DNA from: Bacillota bacterium
Lineage (GTDB): Bacteria; Bacillota; Clostridia; Lachnospirales; Lachnospiraceae
Assembly (NCBI GenBank): GCA_023441965.1
Contig: JAEZNB010000051.1
Location: 1-64,000, forward strand
Reading direction: 5' to 3'
Length of the DNA stretch: 64,000 nucleotides
Shown: positions 35,306-43,973 of the stretch, piece by piece
Numbering within the stretch: the stretch's first letter is position 1
How the letters are laid out: every line of letters begins with the position of its first letter
The notes under the pieces: generated by a model
Told to the model about the DNA's origin: nothing
The model's database searches: none
The model's input: the letters and a program-made list of their open reading frames with translations, nothing else
Program-made: the position numbers and the translations under genes

Positions 35306-36631
35306 ATGGCAAAAAGAACAAAACACCTGACGTCACAGGGAATGGAAGAGGACGAAATCAGAATCAATAAATTTTTAAGTGATGCGGGAGTCTGCTCCCG
35401 CAGAGAGGCTGACCGGTATATCGAAGAGGGTAAGGTGCTGATCGACGGTGTTAAGGCAGAGATGGGCTCCAAGGTCAGCAGGGAGAGCGTCGTCACCTTT
35501 ATGGGCAAGCCGGTTAAGAAGGAAGAAAAACTGGTCTTAATAGCCCTCAACAAACCGGAGGGAATTGTATGTACAACAGATACAAGAGAGCCGGACAATA
35601 TCATTGATTTTATCAACTATGGAATGAGAATATATCCGATCGGCAGACTGGATAAGGACTCGGAAGGGCTCATCCTGCTCACCAATGATGGGAATATCGT
35701 AAACAAAATATTACGGGCTGAAAACCATCATGAGAAGGAATATATTGTTACGGTAAATAAGGAGTTAACACAGGACTTCATCAAAGGGATGTCCCAGGGA
35801 GTCCCCATATTGGATACGGTTACGATGCCCTGTGAGGTATCAGCCATGGACCGCTTTACCTTCCGGATAATACTGACACAGGGACTGAACCGACAGATCA
35901 GACGGATGTGTGAATACTTCGGGTATCGTGTCATCAAACTGACCAGAATCCGTATTATGAACATTCATCTTGGCCGACTGAAAACCGGCATATGGAGAAA
36001 TGTAACGGAGAAGGAGATTGAAGAGCTGAACCGGCTCCTTCAGACCGACTCCGGAAAGAACGGTGCGGGACATATGAAGGGCAGTAAGCGGCAGTCGGAA
36101 AGCAGTGTGGAACAGATGAAGAGCAGTAAGCGACAGATGGAAAGCAGTGCGAGACAGAAGGAAAGCGCTGACGGTATGTCGCAGACAAAGCCAAAGCATG
36201 ACAGAAGAGATAACAAGCAGATCAAATCGAAGGCCGGAAAAGATAAGGTTCAGGTAAGACATAAGACCGGAGGGGCTGGTAGTCTTCAGGCACAGTCAAT
36301 GGATAGAGGAACTGACAGGATTCATACCAAGCCGAAGACCGGAGTATCTGACAGAGGTCAGAGTAAGCCCGATGCCAGTGGAGCCGACAGATCTCGGTCT
36401 AAGCCGAAAGCCGGAGGAGCTGACGGACTACAGGCACAATATATGAATAGTGGAACCGGCAGGACACAGGCTAAGCCGAAGGCCGGAGGAGCTGATAGTT
36501 CTCAGGCTAAGCCGAAGGCCGGAGGTGCCGATAGGTCTCAGGCTAAGCCGAAGGCCGGAGGAGCCGACAGGTTTCAGACGAAGTCCAAGGGCATGAGGCC
36601 TTCCGGGTTTCAGTCTAAAGGAAAACGATAA
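35306..36631 (+). CDS. rluF: 23S rRNA pseudouridine synthase RluF with long repetitive basic tail
   Basis: Residues about 14-65 are an S4 RNA-binding domain (INKFLSDAGVCSRREADRYI). Residues about 70-240 are the RluB/E/F catalytic domain, with catalytic Asp in IGRLDKDSEGLILLTNDG and GLNRQIRRMCEYFGY. The C-terminal half, about residues 248-441, is a low-complexity Lys/Arg/Ser/Gly tail. It starts with SKRQxESS units and ends with 12-residue AKPKAGGADRSQ repeats. Normal RluF proteins stop near 240-290 aa. The tail is basic and probably disordered, likely binding RNA. ATG 35306 follows AAGGGAAGG; a TTG 35279 start is also open. Confidence 0.92.
   Translation: MAKRTKHLTSQGMEEDEIRINKFLSDAGVCSRREADRYIEEGKVLIDGVKAEMGSKVSRESVVTFMGKPVKKEEKLVLIALNKPEGIVCTTDTREPDNIIDFINYGMRIYPIGRLDKDSEGLILLTNDGNIVNKILRAENHHEKEYIVTVNKELTQDFIKGMSQGVPILDTVTMPCEVSAMDRFTFRIILTQGLNRQIRRMCEYFGYRVIKLTRIRIMNIHLGRLKTGIWRNVTEKEIEELNRLLQTDSGKNGAGHMKGSKRQSESSVEQMKSSKRQMESSARQKESADGMSQTKPKHDRRDNKQIKSKAGKDKVQVRHKTGGAGSLQAQSMDRGTDRIHTKPKTGVSDRGQSKPDASGADRSRSKPKAGGADGLQAQYMNSGTGRTQAKPKAGGADSSQAKPKAGGADRSQAKPKAGGADRFQTKSKGMRPSGFQSKGKR
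36473..36580 (+). repeat. Three 36-bp tandem repeats in the rluF tail
   Basis: Units at 36473-36508, 36509-36544 and 36545-36580, each beginning AAGCCGAAGGCCGGAGG and coding KPKAGGAD plus four variable residues. Weaker copies continue upstream to about 36330. Confidence 0.85.
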
Positions 36632-36690
36632 GATAACATACCCTGAAAGGGAAGTGCAGAAGGACGGATACAGATCATTAGGGAAAGGTT

Positions 36691-38712
36691 ATGGTGATAG
36701 TCATGGAGCATGAGATAAAGAAGGAGATCGATCAATTAAGGGAGCTGATCAGTTACCATAATGAAAGGTACTATAATCAGGATGACCCGGAGATTTCCGA
36801 TTATGAATATGACCTCTTATCCTTAAAGCTTAGAAAGCTGGAGGAGGAACATCCGGAATATGCCATCTCGGACTCTCCCACGAAGAAGATCGGAGGCAAA
36901 GCCAAGAGAGAAGCAGGGGTTCTGGTAAGGCATAATGTCCCCATGCTAAGCCTTCAGGATGTATTCACCAAGGAAGAAGTCATCAGCTTTGTGGAGAAGA
37001 TCAGGAAGGAAAGAGAGAATGCCGTTTTTACCGTGGAGAGGAAGATCGACGGATTATCCGTAGCTCTGCGTTATGAAGAAGGTAAACTGGTTATGGGCAT
37101 CACCCGAGGGGATGGGATCAATTACGGTGAGGATGTGACTGAGAATGTGAAGGTCATCGGAGATGTCAGGACTCAGTTAAAGACCACGGTTCCCTATCTG
37201 GAAATCAGGGGAGAGGTCTATATGAAGAATGAGGATTTTGAAGCTGTCAACGACAGACTGGAGGCAGCAGGAAAGAAGCTCTTTGCCAATCCCAGGAATT
37301 GTGCGGCCGGTACCCTTCGGCAGTTGGATTCGGAGGTCGTTAAGGAACGCAGGCTTTCCCTCTTTGTCTTCAACGTTCAGGAGGCCAGAGGAATTACCTT
37401 CTCCAAGCATTCGGAAAGCCTGGAGTGGCTGGCCGGACAGGGCATCAGGGTAATAGAGAATATTAGGCTATGCCATACGGCGGAGGAAGTATGGGATGCC
37501 ATCACCGAGATCGGAGAAAGCAGAGGAGGTCTGCCATATGATATAGATGGGGCCGTGGTCAAGGTGGATGACCTGGCAGACCGTGAATACTTTGGAGTAA
37601 CCTCTAAGGTACCCAGATGGGCGATCGCCTACAAGTATCCTCCGGAGGAGAAGGAAACCATAGTACGGGAGATCCGCCTCACAGTCGGAAGGACAGGAAG
37701 AATTACCCCTACGGCGATCTTTGATCCGATCCGCTTGTGTGGGACGAATGTGGAGAAGGCTACGCTTCACAATCAGGACAGGATCAATGATCTGGATGTG
37801 AGGCTGGGAGATACCATCGTGGTAAGAAAAGCCGGTGAGATTATCCCCGAAGTCCTATCGGTGAATAAGGAGAAGAGGCCTGCAGGGACGGTTCCCTTCA
37901 AGCTTCCCGAGTACTGCCCCTCCTGTGGTGCACCGACCGTTAGGGATGAGAACACGGCAGACACCAGATGCATCAATTTAAGCTGCCCGGCTCAGCAGAC
38001 CCAACATATCTTAAATTTTGTGGGCCGGAATGCCATGGATATCAAGGGCTTTGGAGAAGCCTATGTGGAAGTCCTGATTAAAGAGGGATATCTTAAGGAT
38101 ATAGCTGATATTTACTATCTTCACCGCTACCGTGATGAGCTGATTGAGAGAGGTCTGATCGGGAAGGAGAAGAATACGGATAAGCTGCTGAAGACCATTG
38201 AGGAAAGTAAGAACAATGATATTGACCGGCTGATCACAGGCTTGGGAATCCGTAACATCGGAAAACAGGCAGGCTTGGAATTAAAGAAGCATTTCCGCAG
38301 CCTGCATGAGCTTAGGACAGCCTCCTATGAGGATCTGGTTGCGATACCGGATGTCGGAGCGGTTACAGCCAGATCAATAATTGAATTCTTCACCAATGAA
38401 GAGAATCTGGATATCTTACGAAGGCTTGATGAAGCAGGAGTGAATTTTAACTCCTTGGCGGTATCTGCCGGTTCGGATCAGAAGCTGGAGGGACTCACCT
38501 TCGTTCTGACCGGGACCCTGCCGAATATGGGACGCAATGAGATGGAGGAGCTGATACGCAGCCATGGAGGTAAGATATCGGGAAGCGTATCAAAGAAGAC
38601 GGATTATGTCATTGCCGGGGAAAGTGCAGGAAGCAAGCTGACAAAGGCACAGGAGCTGGGAATAAAGATTTTAAGCGAACAGGAGGCATTGGCACTTCTG
38701 GATGAAAAATAA
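36691..38712 (+). CDS. ligA: NAD+-dependent DNA ligase
   Basis: 673 aa, full length. Order: Ia NAD-binding domain (NERYYNQDDPEISDYEYD), adenylation domain with Lys118 in KIDGLSV as AMP acceptor, OB fold (VGRTGRITPTA), four-Cys zinc finger (CPSCGAP ... CINLSC), tandem helix-hairpin-helix (GLGIRNIGKQAG, AIPDVGAVTA) and C-terminal BRCT (LEGLTFVLTGTLPNMGRNEM). Essential for joining nicks in replication and repair. GGGAAAGG is very close to ATG 36691; ATG 36703 is possible but sits 14 nt away. Confidence 0.97.
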   Translation: MVIVMEHEIKKEIDQLRELISYHNERYYNQDDPEISDYEYDLLSLKLRKLEEEHPEYAISDSPTKKIGGKAKREAGVLVRHNVPMLSLQDVFTKEEVISFVEKIRKERENAVFTVERKIDGLSVALRYEEGKLVMGITRGDGINYGEDVTENVKVIGDVRTQLKTTVPYLEIRGEVYMKNEDFEAVNDRLEAAGKKLFANPRNCAAGTLRQLDSEVVKERRLSLFVFNVQEARGITFSKHSESLEWLAGQGIRVIENIRLCHTAEEVWDAITEIGESRGGLPYDIDGAVVKVDDLADREYFGVTSKVPRWAIAYKYPPEEKETIVREIRLTVGRTGRITPTAIFDPIRLCGTNVEKATLHNQDRINDLDVRLGDTIVVRKAGEIIPEVLSVNKEKRPAGTVPFKLPEYCPSCGAPTVRDENTADTRCINLSCPAQQTQHILNFVGRNAMDIKGFGEAYVEVLIKEGYLKDIADIYYLHRYRDELIERGLIGKEKNTDKLLKTIEESKNNDIDRLITGLGIRNIGKQAGLELKKHFRSLHELRTASYEDLVAIPDVGAVTARSIIEFFTNEENLDILRRLDEAGVNFNSLAVSAGSDQKLEGLTFVLTGTLPNMGRNEMEELIRSHGGKISGSVSKKTDYVIAGESAGSKLTKAQELGIKILSEQEALALLDEK

Positions 38713-38835
38713 TGTAGTACCTTGCGATTAATAATCGGATAAAAATGGTTATCCCGCAGGAAATAATGTTGATTTATTACATTATCCATGTTATGATAAG
38801 TTTTACATGAAAAAAATATGAGAAGGTGATGATGG

Positions 38836-39741
38836 ATGCCGATTAAAGTACAAAGCGATTTACCTGCAAAAAGAATATTGGAGGATGAAAATATCTTCAT
38901 TATGGATGAGACCAGGGCTATGCACCAGGACATCCGTCCACTTAAGATTGCCATTTTAAATCTGATGCCTGTGAAGGAGGATACGGAAGTTCAGCTATTG
39001 CGCAGTCTTTCTAATACTCCGTTGCAGGTGGATATCACCTTCCTTACAACCGGTACTTATGTCGGCAAGCATACACCGACGAGTCATTTGGACCAGTTCT
39101 ATCTTACCTTTGATGATGTGAAGAGCAAGAAATTTGATGGTCTGATCATTACCGGAGCACCGGTGGAACTGATGGAATTTAAGGATGTCACCTATTGGGA
39201 CGAGCTTGTGAGCATCATGGAGTGGTCAAAAACCAATGTAACTTCGACCTTACATATTTGCTGGGGAGCACAGGCAGGTCTTTATTATCATTATGGGGTT
39301 CAAAAAATGACGCTGGATAAGAAGGTGTTCGGTATTTTTGAGCATAAGGTCTTGAAGCGTAAGATACCCTTTGTCCGTGGCTTTGACGATCTCTTTTATG
39401 CTCCGCATTCCAGGTATACCACGGTGGTCAGAGAAGAGATATTGAAGCATGAGGAGCTGATGATACTCGCTGAATCGGAGGAGGCAGGAGTATTTATCGT
39501 AATGAATCAGGATGGAAAGCAAATTTTTGTTATGGGACATCCGGAATATGACAGGATATCACTTGATAAAGAATATAAGAGGGACATCAATAAAGGACTT
39601 GAGATAGACCTGCCGAAGAATTACTACCCGTCGGACCAGCCGGAGAAAAAGCCGAATCTGGTATGGCGGGCGCACGCAAATGCAATGTATACCAATTGGT
39701 TAAACTATTACGTATATCAGGTTACTCCGTATGAGTTATAA
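38836..39741 (+). CDS. metA: Homoserine O-acyltransferase MetA, probable acetyl-CoA type
   Basis: First committed step of methionine synthesis. Nucleophile Cys142 in HICWGAQAGLYYHYG, catalytic His in MGHPEYD and Glu nearby; 301 aa, normal length. Residue 111, in GAPVELMEF, is Glu. In Bacillus cereus MetA, Glu111 was shown to select acetyl-CoA over succinyl-CoA, so this enzyme is more likely a homoserine O-acetyltransferase despite the usual succinyltransferase name. I see no SAM or T-box riboswitch in the 123-bp leader. SD AGAAGGTGATG. Confidence 0.94.
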   Translation: MPIKVQSDLPAKRILEDENIFIMDETRAMHQDIRPLKIAILNLMPVKEDTEVQLLRSLSNTPLQVDITFLTTGTYVGKHTPTSHLDQFYLTFDDVKSKKFDGLIITGAPVELMEFKDVTYWDELVSIMEWSKTNVTSTLHICWGAQAGLYYHYGVQKMTLDKKVFGIFEHKVLKRKIPFVRGFDDLFYAPHSRYTTVVREEILKHEELMILAESEEAGVFIVMNQDGKQIFVMGHPEYDRISLDKEYKRDINKGLEIDLPKNYYPSDQPEKKPNLVWRAHANAMYTNWLNYYVYQVTPYEL

Positions 39742-39773
39742 TCAATGATAATACTCCGGAGGGGGGTTGTATT

Positions 39774-41177
39774 ATGGGGTTGATGGAATACCTGCAGAGC
39801 GAGCCGACGATCTTTTTGGTGTTTGTTATTGTTGTAAGTTTATGTATCTTGTTCTTGGCAGTACATATATTTATAAAGCTGGAACGCGAAAAGAGAGTAA
39901 CGAAGACGGCTCTGGAATTAAACAAGATAACCAACAGTATTCGGGCTGGCCTTGTTCATTTCGTCTATGAAGACAAATGCAGAATCATGTATGCAAGTAA
40001 GGGCTTCTATGAATTGCTTGGATACAGCAAGCATGAGGTAAAGGAAGAGAATAAAACCAGTGTACTGGATTTTGTCAGTCCGGAGGATCAGGACATCTGC
40101 CACGGAATTAAGGATCAGCTGGGGAGCGGCTCCTTAAGCATCGAGGTCAGGATGGTAACGAAATGCGGTCAGCTTTTGCATACCCTGATTAATGGTAACA
40201 GTACCTTGGGGAAGGATGGGAAGCATACCATTTCCGCTGTATTTGTTGATATTTCCGAGCAGAAGAGGATGCAGGAGATGCTGATTCTGGAAGGGGAACG
40301 GTACAAGATTGCTTCCGAGCTGTCGAAGGATGTACTGTTTGAATATCTGATTGACACGGATGAAATGATATATACTGAGAAATATAAGGAACTGTTTGGC
40401 AGAAATTCCATCCTTACCTTATTTAATAAGAGCTGTGAGCAGAGAAGGGATACGATTCATCCTGATGACTGGGGAATCTACCTGGAATTTTGCAGTGATC
40501 TGGCAGAGGGCAAAAGGATGATCGAGGCAGAATACAGGATGAAGGACCGTATGAATGAATTCATCTGGTGCCAGGTCATGGGAAAGACAATCTATGACGA
40601 TGAAAAGCATCCGATCCGAGTCATCGGAAAGGTTGTTAATATTGATGCTCAGAAGCGGGAGTTAGAGGCACTGGAATACAAAGCGACCAGAGATCCTCTG
40701 ACCGGCGTTTACAATAAAGAGGTTACAATCAAGAAAATTGATAAATATATCAACGGTAACAAAGAGGGCAGACATATTCTGATGTTTATCGATTTCGATG
40801 ATTTTAAGAAGGTAAATGACAACTACGGACATTTATTGGGTGACAAGGTTCTCATATATGTCATCGGGCGCATTAAGAGTGTGTTCTCAGAGGGTGAAAT
40901 CATTGGACGTATCGGTGGGGACGAGTTCATCGTATTTTCCGGTGGTGTGAGCTCTATGGAAGATATCCTTCATAAGGCGGATACCTTAGTGAAAGCATTG
41001 GATACGGTTTACCTTGAGAATGGGCTTGCGATCCCTATTTCCGGAAGTATCGGAATTGCCTCCTATCCTGAGGATGGTCTTCATTGCGAACAGCTGATAC
41101 AATGTGCGGATAAGGCCATGTATCTCGTTAAGGAGCAGGGCAAGAATAATTACTTGCTTTACAGCTCGGCTATCTGA
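39774..41177 (+). CDS. Membrane PAS-GGDEF diguanylate cyclase
   Basis: 467 aa: an N-terminal membrane helix (about 10-32), a PAS domain (about 50-165, KCRIMYASKGFYELLGYSKHE), a second PAS-like region (about 170-295) and a GGDEF domain (about 300-465). RDPLTGVYNK, FIDFDDFKKVNDNYGH and RIGGDEF are intact, so it should make c-di-GMP. The RxxD inhibitory site is missing (SEGE at that place). Third c-di-GMP gene in the window and the only pure cyclase. Its 3' end overlaps the convergent flippase gene by 8 nt. Confidence 0.92.
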   Translation: MGLMEYLQSEPTIFLVFVIVVSLCILFLAVHIFIKLEREKRVTKTALELNKITNSIRAGLVHFVYEDKCRIMYASKGFYELLGYSKHEVKEENKTSVLDFVSPEDQDICHGIKDQLGSGSLSIEVRMVTKCGQLLHTLINGNSTLGKDGKHTISAVFVDISEQKRMQEMLILEGERYKIASELSKDVLFEYLIDTDEMIYTEKYKELFGRNSILTLFNKSCEQRRDTIHPDDWGIYLEFCSDLAEGKRMIEAEYRMKDRMNEFIWCQVMGKTIYDDEKHPIRVIGKVVNIDAQKRELEALEYKATRDPLTGVYNKEVTIKKIDKYINGNKEGRHILMFIDFDDFKKVNDNYGHLLGDKVLIYVIGRIKSVFSEGEIIGRIGGDEFIVFSGGVSSMEDILHKADTLVKALDTVYLENGLAIPISGSIGIASYPEDGLHCEQLIQCADKAMYLVKEQGKNNYLLYSSAI

Positions 41178-42747
41178 AATCCTTGTGGGATACCGTGTGT
41201 GTAATCATAAACAGACCAATACAAATAACGCAGAACAACAGGCAGAAGGAAAGAATCAGAATCGCCTGATTGATTTGCGTTATTTTTTGTGTGTAAACCA
41301 ATACCTTTTTCAGAAGAAAGCCGGCAAGAGTAACAATCAGTCCGGGCTTCAGGATGCTGTCCTGGGCATGAAAAGGAAAGCGGATATATCTAACAACGGA
41401 CAGGGTGTCAAGAGAAGTAACAATCAGCTGCCCGACCAGAAGGGCAGTCAGATAACCGTTGATCCCGAACTTTGGTATAAGTAGTACGATCAGCAGAATC
41501 TTACTGAAGGACCCGGCAACCGAATTGATGAAGGTGATATGGGCTTTACCAAGGCCATTGATGATACTGCCCAAGGTTGTAGTAAGATAAATCAGGGGAC
41601 AGATCCAGGCCAGAATCCGTAGATAGGACCCGGCTGCTTCATTATGGAAGATAGCATTGCCCAGCTCCCTGCCAAATATAATAAAAATTCCTGTACTGAT
41701 AATACCGATAATCAGACTGTATTTTATGGATACAGCTGTGGTTTTGCCGATCAGCTTATCATTGCTTATCGCCTGCGCCTCAGAAACCGTAGGGAGCAGG
41801 AGGACAGCCAAGGCATTGATGAGAGCAGTCGGAAACATAATGAAGGGCATGGACATGCCGGTTAGGATACCGAAGGTGCTCAGGGCTTCTGTCGTATTCA
41901 GACCGGATCTTTTCAGCATGGCCGGGATCAACACAGCCTCCAGACTATGGAGGATATTGATAAACAGACGGTTGGCGCTAAGGGGTACGGAAAAGCTTAG
42001 GATGCTTTTGGTGATTTTCCTTCTTCCGGAGGGCTGGGCATTCGGATCCGGTCCCTGCAGAAGCAGGGAGGCAGGCGGCTTGGTAAGAAAGATGGAGATA
42101 AGATTATATAAGCTGGAACAGATTTCCCCGATAACCAGACCGGCTACAGCAATTTCGCAGGTCACCTTCAGACTACCTCCTCCGGCATACAGGGCGACCA
42201 TATATACCACCACAACACGGATCATCTGCTCCAGCAGCTGGGTAGAAGCAGGAACAGCGGCCTTCTTCAGCCCATAATAGAACCCGTTGATGCAGGAGGT
42301 TACACCACAGAAGGGAAAGACCAGTGCCAGGATGCGGAGGGACATGGCACTTCTGGGTTCAAGCAGGAAGCGATATGCGATCAGGTCAGAAAAACGGTAT
42401 ACCAGCAGGGACAACAGCAGGGCTAAGGATACCGACAATAGGGTGCCAATCTTCAGAATCTTATAAGCATTCTTCGGGTTACGTTTGCCCATCTCGGCAG
42501 CCACCAGCCTGGAGATGGAGGTCTGGATACCGGTAGCGTAGACAGTAAAGCAGATCCCATAGACGGGAAAAACCAACTGATAGATTCCCAACCACTCAGC
42601 CCCTATGGTTTTAGACAAAAAGATCTTATAGAAGAATCCGATGACTCTGGTGATAAATCCTGCCAGAGTCAGGATTAGGGTACCCTTTAATATATTACTT
42701 CTACCCGGCCGTCTGCTTGTCGCCGAGATGATGTCTTTCCTCTTCAT
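41170..42747 (-). CDS. SpoVB/MurJ-type polysaccharide flippase
   Basis: 525 aa with about fourteen transmembrane segments of the MOP superfamily. The N-terminal SNILKGTLILTLAGFITRVI and FYKIFLSKTIGAEWLGIYQL, together with FPVYGICFTVYATGI, are typical of SpoVB-family proteins, which move lipid-linked sugars across the membrane during spore cortex or cell-wall synthesis. It may be a general wall-precursor flippase here rather than sporulation-specific. Monocistronic on the minus strand. Confidence 0.88.
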   Translation of the reverse strand: MKRKDIISATSRRPGRSNILKGTLILTLAGFITRVIGFFYKIFLSKTIGAEWLGIYQLVFPVYGICFTVYATGIQTSISRLVAAEMGKRNPKNAYKILKIGTLLSVSLALLLSLLVYRFSDLIAYRFLLEPRSAMSLRILALVFPFCGVTSCINGFYYGLKKAAVPASTQLLEQMIRVVVVYMVALYAGGGSLKVTCEIAVAGLVIGEICSSLYNLISIFLTKPPASLLLQGPDPNAQPSGRRKITKSILSFSVPLSANRLFINILHSLEAVLIPAMLKRSGLNTTEALSTFGILTGMSMPFIMFPTALINALAVLLLPTVSEAQAISNDKLIGKTTAVSIKYSLIIGIISTGIFIIFGRELGNAIFHNEAAGSYLRILAWICPLIYLTTTLGSIINGLGKAHITFINSVAGSFSKILLIVLLIPKFGINGYLTALLVGQLIVTSLDTLSVVRYIRFPFHAQDSILKPGLIVTLAGFLLKKVLVYTQKITQINQAILILSFCLLFCVICIGLFMITHTVSHKDFR

Positions 42748-42970
42748 TGATGTACACCCTCACACAAGTCCTTTTCTTATATATATTTAGTAAAAAGAGA
42801 ACTTATGTTATGGAGTTTCACCCTGTCATAAGCCTATGACTTTGGATAACGGGAGAGCGTCTTCCGGCATCAATTTTGCATTGAAAAATATTACATCCCC
42901 TGTTTGGACATTTCCTGTCCGGTCCCTGTGCTTAAATAACAGTAGCAGATAAAAGAGGGGACTGACATCT

Positions 42971-43252
42971 ATGCCATTTCTGAAACACGATCGCAGACCG
43001 ACCATACAACACCCATCCGGCCATCCCGTTGCCGTAAGAGCGGCCTTCAATACCCTGGGAGATTTCATCCCCAGGTCCTTCTGTATCGAAGATGATAATC
43101 AGGAGCTCTTCAGGTTCAGGGTATCCGCAGTCAAAGCAATCAAGGACAAATACATGGTCAAGATCTTTTACTGTGCCTTCGATGCCTACGGCTTCCACAA
43201 TGATATCACCCTATGCTTCGATATTCAAAATTGTAAGTGGGTCATCGGTTGA
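42971..43252 (+). CDS. Small conserved-looking protein of unknown function, 93 aa
   Basis: Begins MPFLKHDRRPTIQHPSGHPV and continues with alternating strand-like segments (LFRFRVSAVKAIKDKYMVKI, YCAFDAYGFHNDITLCFD), predicting a small beta-rich soluble domain. There is no signal, membrane segment or known motif. AGAGGGG lies about 12 nt before the ATG, a long spacing. The opposite strand also has open frames, but this one has the better composition and a start with SD. I do not recognise a family. Confidence 0.6.
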   Translation: MPFLKHDRRPTIQHPSGHPVAVRAAFNTLGDFIPRSFCIEDDNQELFRFRVSAVKAIKDKYMVKIFYCAFDAYGFHNDITLCFDIQNCKWVIG

Positions 43253-43384
43253 TTCCACATAAAATAGCTTTATAACAACTCCTGCCTTCTCCTGGCCCCT
43301 GCCCCCCTCCCGGCTCAAACCGTCCCTAGAACGATTTCCTCCCATCTCATCTAGAAAAAAATTGAAAAAACCCCAATCCCCCCG

Positions 43385-43413
43385 TTGACAAAAAAGGGGT
43401 AGAGTGCTATATT
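43385..43413 (+). promoter_or_regulatory. Promoter of the isc-mnmA operon
   Basis: TTGACA (43385-43390), 17-nt spacer, TATATT (43408-43413), near consensus. Directly downstream, ATACC (43416-43420) and AGGAAT (43433-43438) could be halves of an Rrf2-type site, fitting autoregulation by IscR. Confidence 0.75.
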
Positions 43414-43472
43414 AAATACCAAGTGATTTAATAGGAATTAAAATAGTAGGAATAGAAAGAAGGGAGAAGAGA

Positions 43473-43949
43473 ATGAAGCTATCTACCAAAGGCAGATACG
43501 GACTCCGGGCGGTGCTTGACCTGGCAGTGCATACAGAGGATGAAGCGGTTGCCCTAAGTCAGATTGCAGAACGTCAGGGAATATCCATGAACTACCTGGA
43601 ACAGCTGATCGCAAAGCTGAAGAAAAGCGGAATCGTGAACGGAATCCGCGGAGCGCAGGGTGGTTATATTTTGGCGAAACCTGCGGAAGAAATATCTGTA
43701 GGTGAGATTCTCAGAGCCTTGGAGGGAGACTTAAATCCTGTGGATTGTTCAGAGGTAAACAAGGGTGACAGCCCCTGTCATAACTCGGATTCCTGTGTAA
43801 CAAAATATGTTTGGAAGCGTATTAGTGATAGTATAAACGATGCGGTAGATGGAATTATGCTTTCCGAACTGGTTGCAGAAAGTAAAAAGGTTCAGGTAGA
43901 TGAGGGTACCGGAAACGGAAGCCGGATAAAACAAACCTGTGGGATATAA
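43473..43949 (+). CDS. iscR: Rrf2-family Fe-S regulator IscR
   Basis: 158 aa. N-terminal winged helix MKLSTKGRYGLRAVLDLAVH with recognition helix ISMNYLEQLIAKLKKSGIV and wing RGAQGGYILAKPAEEI. Three Cys follow in VDC...SPC...DSC at about residues 91-107, spaced like the [2Fe-2S] ligands of IscR, so this should sense Fe-S status rather than act as CymR. First gene of the operon with iscS, iscU and mnmA; probably represses its own promoter. SD GAAGGGAGAAGAG. Confidence 0.9.
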   Translation: MKLSTKGRYGLRAVLDLAVHTEDEAVALSQIAERQGISMNYLEQLIAKLKKSGIVNGIRGAQGGYILAKPAEEISVGEILRALEGDLNPVDCSEVNKGDSPCHNSDSCVTKYVWKRISDSINDAVDGIMLSELVAESKKVQVDEGTGNGSRIKQTCGI

Positions 43950-43973
43950 TACAAAGAAATAGGAGATGACAAC

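Noticed and set aside
36473..36580. CRISPR-like array from the 36-bp repeats
   Set aside because: Units are directly adjacent without spacers and are in frame within rluF.
38713..38835. SAM or T-box riboswitch before metA
   Set aside because: Leader is only 123 bp, without a terminator hairpin or recognisable T-box/SAM core sequences.
41104..41484. 126-codon plus-strand frame at the end of the PAS-GGDEF gene
   Set aside because: Shadow of two real genes that end here in convergent orientation; no SD or motif.
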